From positions 161,348,093 to 161,412,092 of the forward strand of contig BTPG01000002.1 of the NCBI GenBank assembly GCA_036245525.1: a stretch of 64,000 bases of DNA, given 5' to 3'. This document shows positions 1-61,771 of this stretch, piece after piece (positions within the stretch are counted from its first letter, which is position 1; each line of letters opens with the position of its first letter). A model generated the notes under the pieces. The model searched no databases. It was not told where the DNA came from and saw nothing but the letters and a program-made list of their open reading frames with translations. The stretch is from Semisulcospira habei. Its lineage: Eukaryota; Mollusca; Gastropoda; Semisulcospiridae. The position numbers and the translations under genes are program-made.

Positions 1-1060
1 ACTTGGCCCAAGGATACTTTGTGGTAAGACCTTTCTAAACAGCCCAATTTGAATGACCTCTCTCAAAGGTCAAGGTCACAGGGGATCAGGAAATAGGTCA
101 AATAGCTTTATTTTGACATAATTTATTTTTTCTCAAATACTATTCACAACTTCAAACCCAAACTTGGTACAAGATATCTGATGGTAAGATCTTTCAATTC
201 GTACTCATTTGGTTGATCCCTCGGAAAGGTCAAGGGTCACAAGAGCTCAGGAAATAGGTGAAAAATATCCATATTTTGACAAAAGATGTTTTTTCTCAAA
301 TACTTTTCACAACTTCAAACCCAAACTTGGTACAGAGATACCTGATGGTAAGACCTATCTATGCATACTAATTTGGATGACCCCTCAGAAAGGTCAAGGG
401 TAACAAGGGCTCAGGAAATAGGTCCGAAATAGCCATATTTTGACAAAAGATGTTTTTTTTCCTCAAATACTATTCACACCTTTAAACCCAAACTTGCTAC
501 AGAGATACCTGATGGGAAGACCTTTCTATGCACACTAATTTGGTTGATCCCTTGGAAAGGTCAAGGGTCATGAGAGCTCCGGAAAGAGGTCTAAAATAGC
601 CATATTTTGACAAAAGATGTTTTTTCTCAAATACTATTCACAACTTCAAACCAAATTTCGTACAGAGATACCTGATGGTAAGACCTATCTATGCATACTA
701 ATTTGGATGACCCCTTGGAAAGGTCAAGGGTCACAAGAGGCTGGAAAATGTAAAATGCTGATTTTTTAAAAATAAAATTGTAGGTATTCCCAAATATTTG
801 CACATTTTTCCCACCAAATTTGGTACAAAGATAGCTGATGATAAGACCTTCCTATGCATACTAATTTAGTCAACTCATCACAAAGGTCAAGGGTCATGGG
901 GCTTGACAGATGTGTGAAAAATGCTTACATTTTCAGAAAAAAAAGGATTTTGCTGCTGCAGAACCCAGCCCTTGTCACAAAGGACACACATATGTAAATC
1001 GGTCATACATGTGAGCCATAATGGCTTTGCCTTTCTTGTTGTTGTTTTAGAATTCTCTTG
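1..1060 (+). repeat. GGTCA-rich dispersed repeat, copy 1 (5' end outside window)
   Basis: About five tandem subunits of roughly 170-180 bp. Each has AAACTTGGTACAGAGATACC, GATGGTAAGACC, TATGCATACTAATTTGG, GAAAGGTCAAGGGTCAC and ATAGCCATATTTTGAC. The unit family recurs at 2296-5215, 12588-19800, 21205-29815, 29986-30122 and 55259-56290. The 3' end is marked by ACATGTGAGCCATAATGGC and TTTGCCTTTCTTG. It has no coding capacity and looks like a non-autonomous dispersed element with an expanded internal satellite. Confidence 0.8.
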
Positions 1061-2295
1061 AGAGCACCTGTCTTTTAGACCACCTTTTTCTAGCAGAAGT
1101 GATGGTTGCTCAAAACAGGTACTACTGTACCAAAGATCATGAGTGTAATTTTGCACATGTCATTTTCAACTAGTTTGATGAAGGATTTTGTCAGCTTTTA
1201 GTCAGATGGCATTTCATTTGGCCATCCCCATCTGTTTCCTGCATGTAGCAGTGACAATGGCTGGTTCTGATTGTGTTTGAAAATGTTGGAATGTACATGT
1301 AATATATGTTTTTTGTCAACATTATCCAGTCAGTGTAACAAAGTAACATGTGTTTGTGTTTTGTTGTAGTTTGTTTTCCATCATTAAAACACTTTGAGCC
1401 CTTAGATCCAAATTCTGACATTTCGAGTTGTCCTCTGAAAATTCTGCATTACAGTTCAGGAAACAGATCAGGCATGTGTTATTTTGGAATATCTTGGGGC
1501 CGAAAGGCATTGCAGATACAGTTTGTATTAACATTTTTAAGCTGTTAAGACACTGTTATCATGTGAAAGTGCTTACAGGCCTATCAAGGAACTATCAGCA
1601 GTCTTGCAAGTCTTGTCAGTCTGCATTGTGATACTGATAGGAACAAGTTGTATATTCTTCGTGGCTTGCTAACAGCTTGTAAATGACTATAGCCAGTTAC
1701 AAGCACTGTACAAGTGCAGTCTGGAGAAAATGGTAGTGCTATCTGATGATCAAAAGTTCCAAGTTTGATAAGTCTAAGTACAACTCTTTATTTTGAGGGC
1801 AAACGTCAACTTTCAAGGGTCAACTAGAAGCAACTATAAGTGTTCCAGTGGAGCCCTGCAAACAATGCTGTTAATTTTTTGCCTACTAAGTAACATTTGT
1901 GTCTTATGTACTCTGCAACTAAGTAATCCTGCTGCGTTCATTTCTGGGTCAGGTGCGCAATTCTGTTAAGAGTTTATTTCTGGATCTGGTGCGCATGCTA
2001 GGTAATGGCTTGTAACAACACATTTAGCACTAAAAATAGCCATGCAAGCACACACTGCAAGCAGACATTGGGCAGATCTCTGTATTGTTCTAGCACTAAA
2101 AATAGCCATGCATGCACACACTGCAAGCAGACCTTGGGCAGATCTCTATATTGTTCTAGCTGAAGTAATCTGAGCTACACACTGTTAGGCTGTTAACACC
2201 TGTGGTGGCCTTTTGTGCTTTAGTGGCATGTTGAGGGAGACAATAATGGTTTCTTTAGAGAAATAAATATATGCGTGTTCACTTTCGTTTTGATG
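1061..2295. other. Unassigned noncoding sequence, with a 66-bp direct duplication at 2027-2158
   Basis: No supported gene. Two nearly identical 66-bp units starting TAGCACTAAAAATAGCCATG lie head to tail at 2027-2092 and 2093-2158. The rest shows no recognisable feature. It may be intron or upstream flank of HYDIN. Confidence 0.6.
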
Positions 2296-5215
2296 ACTTA
2301 CGTGCAATAGCAAAAGTGAGTCTTTATAATCGACCATCCATCGTCTGTCCAGCATCCGGCATCTGTTGTCCATGGTAAACTTTATCTTTGGCATTTTCTC
2401 AGAGAATAGTCAAGCCTCAGACTTTAAACTTGGCCCAAGGGTACTTTGTTGTGACCGGGTACACCCAGCTCTCATAACCCACCTGATGTAACTTCGTTTT
2501 TTTGCATCAAGACTTTAACAACTTTACTTGTTTGCAAAATATGTTTTGTATTGTTTTTATTCAGTGGTTTTCCTTCGATGTAAGGTTGCACAAGGTATTG
2601 CTTTCAGTGATGCCTGTGTTAGTCCGACCCCTCCAGCTTACTTCTAGGCTACTAGGTTTTCAGCGTCTGTTCAGGGGACGCAACCGCGTCAGCCACATGT
2701 TTTAGCGTGGGTTTTACAGTGGCGTTTAGCTTGTGTTTTTGGCTTGGCATTCTAAGTCGGATATCTCTTCAATGCCTGCACCGATAGTTTTAAACCAATA
2801 TCCATATGATTCAACATGATAGTCACTTTCATTTTGTAACTTACTTCTAGTCTGATAGATTTTGGTTTAAGCATTATCTTGGGATTTTGCACCGTTTGTT
2901 GTGGAGTTCACGCAGTTAATTATGTGTGCTGACATGTTGCATGTTCTGTGTTTTGCTTTCAGCTTCTGAGTTGCAGTGATGATTTAGATCCTGATTGAAA
3001 AGCTTGTTGTTTTGTTTGTCTTTACTGTTGTCACGGTTGGAGGGCCACTTGACCACTTTCATGGTTGCCCAAAGCAAGTTAGGGTGCCCTGTTTCGGTGT
3101 GCTTTTTATACCTATGGACAGATTGACTTGAAAAGTAAGTGTGCCGCTGCCACTCCCAGAATTCCAGTTTGTGCAGAAATTTTAATTTAAGCATCTGGAC
3201 TACCTAGGACTGTCTATGGTATGTAGTGTATGTAGTACAGTTGCCACTGGTCATTTGTTTAGTGCATTATAGTAGATAGTAGAGAAGCTTAGAGGTCAAC
3301 ATTTAGCTCAAGAGTGTATTTTGGTTTGATTAGTGGCACCTGAACTTCATATGATGGACTATGGAAACAAGAATTAAGCTATTAACTGTGGAATCCGACT
3401 CATCATGAAATGGACTTGTGGACACGGACTGTTTATGTTTAAATTTTTATCAAGCCGAACTCTCATGGACGGTTTTAACCCCCAGTATGGACCCTGTTTG
3501 CCAGTGGTCATTTTTTTTTTTTTTACTGTCTCTTCCAGTGGGTTTTGTCTGATCAGGTTTAATATGACTTAATTGCTATAATCCTGTCAGATTCTTGCAA
3601 TGCAAGACAATGGAAGAGATATCTTTTTTTTTTAAGTAGCCATTTGTCTATCCTAATATGTTGACATATGAGGGTAAAGGATTTTTATATTTGTCCATTA
3701 ACCTCAGGTTCGTACGGCCGGATGTTGTTTTTTTTTTGTTTTCACTCATGCTTGAGATTGTTTGCCAGCGCAGACATTGGCACTTTTCGATGGGCTGAAA
3801 TGTGACTGGGTACACTCAGCTTTCATAACCCACCTGATGTAACTTCGTTTTTTTGCATCAAGACTTTAACAACTTTACTTGTTTGCAAAATATATTTTGT
3901 ATTGTTTTTATTCAGTGGTTTTCCTTCTATGTAAGGTTGCACAAGGTATTGCTTTCAGTGATGCCTGCGTTAGTCCAACCCCTCCCGCCTACTTCTAGGC
4001 TACTAGGTTTTCAGCATCTGTTCAGGGACGCAGCCACGTAACCCACCTGATGTAACTTCGTGTTTTTTTTGCATCAAGACTTTAACAACTTTACTTGTTT
4101 GCAAAATATGTTTTGTATTGTTTTTATTCAGTCAATGTCAATTTAAGTCAATGTTTGGCAGTAGTAAAACAACATTTATAGCTCTTTCATTAGCAGCAAT
4201 CTGCAAGTTTCAAGGTCCTGTAAAACCAGAGTTATAGTCAGACAACCAAGTCTAAACAAACACAGATTTAAGCTTTTCCACTCCAAAAGCAGCTATTTCG
4301 GAAATGGACAAGTGGGAGTTTCCCTGCGGCCCGCATATGCTGTATATAAAGCCCCCTCCCACGACGACGCACACAGGGTAGCTTTATTCACCTCTGAGCC
4401 GGTCACTGACCACTTGTGCCATGTGAGCCTTCATTTTGTGCGTGAACTTTTAACTGCATCCTTGCAAGACTGAACATGTGAGGGACTCCTGTGCTGAATT
4501 TGCCTCTGCATTGTTTAGTACTTGGTACAATAAACAAATGTCATAGTGACGTCTTTGTTGACTTTCCCGTCACATGCCTCTGGGGGCCTGTCTAATCAGC
4601 TGGGTTACATTGTGATAAAACCTCTCAAAATATACAAATTTTAATGACCTCTCTCAAAGATCAAGATCAGATGGCTTCTAGAAAGGGGTACAAAAAAATA
4701 TCCATGTTTTGACACAAATTGTTTCTCCTTGAATAATGTTTTCAACTTCAAACCCAAATTTGGTAAGAAGGGTACAAAATAGCCATATTTTGACAAAACT
4801 GGTTTATCTCAAATACTATTTTCAACTTGAAACCCAAACTTGATTTAGAGATACCTGATGATAAGGCCCTTCTATGCATACTAATTTAGTTTACCCCTCA
4901 GAAAGATCAAGGTTCACAAGAGGTTGGCAAGTGTGTGAAAAATGCCGAATTATAGTTTTTATCAACGTTTTGCAAACTTTTAAATAAAATTTGCATAAAG
5001 GTAGCTGATAACACCTTTCTATGCATACTAATTTAGTCGACCCCTCACAGAGCTCAAGGGTCACAGAGGGTTGACAGCCAACCCTTTACTTATGTTTAGA
5101 CACTTGAACACTTGCTAATTTCAGTGACTTGTTGGAAAGGTCAAGGTCATTATGGTCACTTATGTAGATTAGTCATACATGTGAACCATTAGGGCTTTGC
5201 CTTTCTTGTTTTTGT
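2296..5215 (+). repeat. GGTCA-rich dispersed repeat, copy 2, split by a solo LTR
   Basis: The left part (2296-2449) runs from the family's 5' motif (CGTGCAATAGCAAAAGTGAG) to GGTACTTTG; the right part (4614-5215) resumes with TGATAAAACC and ends in GGGCTTTGCCTTTCTTG. Removing 2450-4613 restores a continuous repeat. Confidence 0.82.
2450..4609 (+). mobile_element. Solo LTR (about 2.16 kb) with internal duplications
   Basis: It begins TGTGACCGGG and ends CTGGGTTACA, flanked by the 4-bp duplication TTGT (2446-2449 and 4610-4613) within GGTCA repeat copy 2. A TATA-like TGTATATAAAGC near 4342 and an AATAAA at about 4529 near the 3' end fit + strand LTR promoter and polyadenylation signals. The first approximately 240 bp recur at 3797-4036 and again, partly, at 4037-4133, so the LTR has grown by internal tandem duplication. 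No internal coding region remains. Confidence 0.78.
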
Positions 5216-5411
5216 TTCACTTTTACATTTATTTAGTTAGTTAGTTATTTTTGTTGCATGGACTTAAACAGTTTAATTTCTGATGTTGAACATAAATACT
5301 TTTTATGATAACAAAATTGAAAAGACTGGGAAATGTGTGTACATTCTTACTGTGCTTTCGTTATCAGATACATGATACCTTTGTATTTGAAAAGCTAAAT
5401 CTATTAGTGTA

Positions 5412-5615
5412 TTAACTCATTTAGACCTCAAGAATTACAACAGGAGATGGATCAACCATGATAATTGAAGGGTAGTGCCAGATTGGCTTTGTGCCTGATG
5501 GACAGTCTAGCACTACCCTTGAATTATCATGGTAGATTTGTCTCCTGTAATGGGTACATACTGTTAGTTGTTAGGTGTCACCTCCAAAATAAGGCTGTGG
5601 GGTTAAATGGGTTAA
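5412..5615. mobile_element. Palindromic TTAA-bounded MITE, copy 1
   Basis: A 204-bp element starting TTAACTCATTTAG and ending TAAATGGGTTAA, with a central hairpin whose arms contain CCATGATAATT-AAGGGTAGTGCC and its complement. Sister copies of 204-213 bp have the same TTAA edges (30987-37758, 40063-40275, 54961-55168). The TTAA edges and CCC/GGG termini suggest piggyBac-type mobilisation. Confidence 0.8.
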
Positions 5616-5669
5616 TACTAGGGTCAAAATTACAATGTACAAACTTATAGAAGTTGTCCTGTGAAGACT

Positions 5670-5905
5670 AAGTTACAGTTTAGGAGACAGGTTGACCATG
5701 ATAGTACAAGGGTGGTACCAAGAGAGTTTTGTGCAAATTTGGTACGTACCAAAACAGCTTAGCGCCTGCAGTTAATGGGTGGTTGGAAGGAAGCTTGGTG
5801 CCTATACACTCTTAATAACAAAGTTTGCTATACATGTGTGCATTGTCACCAAGCTATCCTGGCACCACTTTTGAACTATCCTGGTGAATTCATCTCCTGT
5901 TGTAG
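5670..5905. mobile_element. Diverged relic of the palindromic MITE family
   Basis: Arms GGAGACAGGTTGACCATGAT and ATCCTGGTGAATTCATCTCC with GGTGGTACCA / TGGCACCACTT inside resemble the palindromic family, but the arms are imperfect and more widely spaced. It ends only about 40 bp before exon 1. Confidence 0.5.
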
Positions 5906-5940
5906 TGTATAAATACAAAATGTGTGTGTTGTATGTACAG

Positions 5941-57892
<51,952 letters not shown>

Positions 57893-57995
57893 GTAATGAT
57901 ACATTGATCATTGTTAACTTTGCCCTGTTATGTTGTGTCTCTCAGCAGTTCTTGGTGTTGTCATCTCATCTGTTATGTTATGTCTGTCAGCAGTT
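57893..57995 (+). repeat. Short tandem duplication after exon 15
   Basis: CTGTTATGTTGTGTCTCTCAGCAGTTCTTGGTGTT is followed by CTGTTATGTTATGTCTGTCAGCAGTTCTTAGTGTT; two units of about 45 bp. Confidence 0.7.
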
Positions 57996-59765
57996 CTTAG
58001 TGTTTGTCATGACCCCCGCTTCCTGGGCGCGAACTATGAGCGCTACCACTCAAGTACAACCAACCCACACTAACACAAACACCAGAGGAACAATTACGAC
58101 AACATTTATTACATATAAAACTAACAATCAATCCAAAATATCCTCACTCAGTCCTAACCACGCACTCACACATCACATTCACACACACACACATCCAAAC
58201 TCCCCAACCCAATTATCCATTATACACAATACAAAATAACAAATATATAATAAAACAAATATCCTTAATAAAATACAAATGAAACTTCATAAAAACGAAT
58301 ATAATTCACAAGCTACTGAATCTCCCCGGCGGGAGCACGTACAACAAGTTCAAATTAAATTAATGCTTTCGCTTCCGCAATAAAGACCTTCATAGCACAT
58401 GGCTCCTTTAAATAACACAATATTTTAGAATACACAATATCAAATACATAATAAAACAAATATCCTTAATAAAACACAAATGAAAATTGAGCAAACTTAA
58501 CATAGTTCACAAGTCACCGGACCTTCATGACAGAAGCACAACCGTCAAGCTCAGCTCAGCTTAACGCTCTTGCTTCCGCGATAAGGTTCTTCATAGCACC
58601 GGGCTCATTTTGAATAATACAATATTTCAGAATACACAATATTTCTGTCACTGCGACAAAGTTCTTCTCACAATATAGTCACCATGAGGAAATGAAATTA
58701 ACCTCGCAACGTCCTTCACAAGTTTACAAATGAACAAGACTTTACTTAAATAAGTTAGAAACTACTAAATGGGACGACCCGACCTGGCTAAACATGGGAC
58801 GTGCCGCGACGCTCGCAACAGCGTTCAGGTACGATGTCGTAGACCCACAAGGCGGAGTGACACAACCAGCCTCCACTCTCACAACGAACCACCCAGGCCT
58901 TCCGCACAGCACGGCGGCGGACTTAGACAATTAGTTCTTTATATCTTTAGGTTTTTGGACTTTGGATGCACTAAAACAAGGGTGCAAAAATACACATATC
59001 AATAACTAACAACAAAAGAAAGGTAATCACATCACCCTTCCCACAACTTTAACTGCCATCTTCTATATTCCTTCACCTCTCTCCCAAAACAACAAATTCA
59101 AACTCAACAAAATGCATATTTACACATCACCATATGACTCACTTCCAAATTTACACTCCAACGCTAGATACTACCAAATAAATTACATTTCTGCGTTCTT
59201 ACACTTGCCCCCCGATACTCACTAACTGCTAATAATAAGAACAAGCAAACACAAACACCCCCCCCCCCCCCTCTCCCCGAGCAAATGGCCACTAAAGAAT
59301 TGTTGCATGTACTCACTGTCATCTGTGAAGACGCCCTGGCTGGGACGAAGACAAAGACAAGACAAGCCAGGGGTTAAGTCGTCGCAGCTTTTCTCCCTCT
59401 CTCATCCTCGGACACCGGCTCCGAATTGACCAGGGCCGTTTCACAGGGCCATTACAAAAGAACGACACAGCTTCTTGAGGACTGCAGCAAATGGCAAACC
59501 ACGCTGCATGCCCCCACCCCCCCCCCCACCCCCCCTCTCAGAGACTGCTTAGAAGCGACTGACTTTGTTCGCTGTTGGAAAGCAACTAACAATTTGGATA
59601 TCGTACAGTTTAGCAAAAATGCGCTCAGTAAATCTTGCGATGTTAGTTCACGTGGATCAAGACTGAACTACCTGATCCCCGCTGACTGAGCAATCACGTG
59701 CGTCATGCCATCCTTCGTATTCTCGCACGGCAGCAATTCCTCGTGTAAAGGCCAAACAACTCACC
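57996..59765 (-). mobile_element. LTR retrotransposon 3' end on the minus strand (LTR about 57996-59203, internal remnant to 59765)
   Basis: On the - strand, a purine tract TCGGGGGGCAAG precedes TGTAAGAACGCAG, a likely LTR start at 59203. The LTR would end ...GGGGTCATGACA at 57996 and contain AATAAA near 58106. Within it, two approximately 200-bp tandem units occur (about 58240-58436 and 58437-58640). 59204-59765 is C-rich internal sequence with no clear ORF. No 5' LTR or duplication was found, so this is tentative. DIRS G is inserted at its edge. Confidence 0.5.
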
Positions 59766-59800
59766 TTTATTTCTTCGAAAACGTTACCGATGGCATTACT

Positions 59801-60448
59801 TACTTACTTACTTACTCCTGTCACCCCTACCCGGGTATAGGCCGTCGACGAGAGACCTCCAGCAACTCCTGTCCTGTGCTTTTTCTTCGATTCTACTCCA
59901 GGTGGTTCCCAGTCTCTTGATGTCTGCTTGGAGGTCTCAACGCCAGGAGTTTCTCGGCCTACCTCTTTTCCTCTTTCCCTGGGGGTTCCATGACAATGCC
60001 TGCCTAGTGATGCCTAGCAGGGAAAGGTTGTACTTTTGCATTTCCACTGCTATCTGGGCAGCCTTGCCGCTCTGGTACATGGTCTTGACGTTCCATGTGC
60101 CCATGGTTGTATCCCTGGATAGAGAGAGGCGGCTCGGTCCTGTGGCTTCTGAAGACTTCCGGCTTTCACCACAGGACGTCATAAGTCTTCTGGTAGAAGA
60201 ACCTTCCTCCTCCAGGAATGGAATTACTGTTAGTCTTTTCGTCGGCGTTTTTGTAGCTATTTCCTTTTTTTGCAGGGTGGGGAAGCTACCCCCACGCCCA
60301 ACCCCCTTACTAGGAGGACCAGGGGTTACCTTCCCTTAGACCATGTTGGTTCACGGCACCTTATTTCATTCGGTGCACCCCTCTCACGAGGGACCCCCTG
60401 TCCACCACCCAGGGGACGCGCCTCAACGCCATATGGTCCCAGCGCGAG
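59801..60448 (-). mobile_element. SIDE 2: internally deleted RTE-like element with perfect TSD
   Basis: Minus strand, 648 bp, keeping the 5' end (8044 to about 8490 of the full element) and 3' end (about 11130-11339) with a TAAG tail. Target-site duplication CGATGGCATTACT at 59788-59800 and 60449-60461. The deletion joint lies at short shared TATCA sequences. Not the same deletion as SIDE 1. A further small deletion removed about 20 bp near 60322. Confidence 0.9.
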
Positions 60449-60693
60449 CGATGGCATTACTGATAGGAAAATATTCTTAGCTTATCAATTTCAGCCTCCA
60501 AAATTGTTGTGTGTTGCTACACAACCAGAGACGTAACTTTAGCAAGCAGTTACCTAGTCCCCTGAGTGGCCTCCCTATCCTCTAAGTCGCCTCCCTTCCC
60601 AATCTCGCGAGAGTCCGTTAGAGCCAGTTCTATGCTTAGCTTCCATTTTGTTAAGTTTACTGATTTTCAGTCTCCGCATTTTCTTCATGTTTC

Positions 60694-61771
60694 TTTATTT
60701 CTTCAAAATCGTTACTTCCGTAGGTAAAGTCACGTCTGGCTGGAGAGGGCACGCGCCAGGGACTGCCGATGGTCGCTGTCTCCTCCCCCCAAAATTATGG
60801 GGTTGCCTCCGTTGGAGACCCGTCTTAGAAGGCCGGGTCTGCGGGGCTGGCTGCGAAATACGCTCATGGCAGCGGGGGCGTACATTCTCACCTGGTGTAA
60901 AACCACTCACAGCGGGAGGGACGGAGTCCGACACCCGCGCCTGAGTGGCAAAGAGCTGCAAGGGCCCTGGCACAGAAGATCGTGATAGCTGTGATGGAAT
61001 GGGGCTGGGAGCCGGAGACCGTGAGCGCCGAGAAGAAACACCGATAGCGGTAGAGCTGGTGGTGATAGGGCAAAGAGGAGCTTTGTCGGACTGTACAGGG
61101 CGCTGACGACGGTAGAACTTCCACATTTCGGACCAGCGATCTTCCTCCAACGAAGCACAAAGACCACAAGTGTGGTCTGATGCACATCCCGAGCACGGCA
61201 GGCAGCACGGATGCAAGTCACTAGGCCACTGGAAATTTTTACAGTTCGGGCACGTTTTAAGAAGAAAACTGCAACAGTGAACAGAGCGGAAATGAAACGC
61301 GCGTAGCCCAGAGGCTATGGAACCGAGCAGATGACCGTTAAAACTGACAAACGAAGACGAAGTCGAAACGAACGGCAAAATGCCGCAAATCCATGGAAAG
61401 TGCCCCAATTCGCCACAATCGCCGAGGGAGGCAATGTCCGAGGCCTTACCTGGCCATGTTAAGACAAACAAGGCCAGAGGATGGACAAAGAAGTCGATGA
61501 TAATGGAGACTGAGAAAGAACGATCTAAACAAAATGGCAGTCAAGTATAGAACTGGAAATAACGGCCTCTCGCGAGATTTGGAAGGGAGGTTATTCCGAG
61601 GATAGGGAGGACACTTGGGGGATTAGGTAACTGCTTGCTAGAGGTACGTCCCTGGTTGTGTGGTAACACACAGCAAATTTTGGAGACTGAAATTGTCAGT
61701 TAAGTGTATCTTCCTCTCAGTAATACCATCGGTAAGTATTTTTCGAAAAAATTTATTTTAACGAAAAATAC
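60694..61771 (-). mobile_element. Rearranged D-type DIRS nested in DIRS G (inverted 5' half)
   Basis: The left 22 bp (TTTATTTCTTCAAAATCGTTAC) are a D-type left tip in + orientation. From 60716 to 61771 the sequence is the complement of a D-type element from gag back to the terminal repeat, ending in a proper right tip GGTAAGTATTTTTCGAAAAA. Pol and YR are gone. Confidence 0.8.
60716..61457 (-). pseudogene. D-type gag N-terminal half with leader exon (inverted copy)
   Basis: On the - strand, ATG at 61457-61455 (ATGGCCAG), donor GTAAGG, intron to TTGCAG at about 61270, then one open frame: SFLLKTCPNCKNFQWPSD, CCLPCSGCASDHTCGLC, LEEDRWSEMWKFYRRQRP. This is the clearest D-family version of the Cys/Trp domain, intact in one frame. 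It is cut at DVTLP where the element ends. Confidence 0.8.

Noticed and set aside
4326..4560. TATA box and AATAAA as a host promoter or small gene
   Set aside because: They lie within the solo LTR with TG/CA ends and a target duplication, so they are LTR signals.
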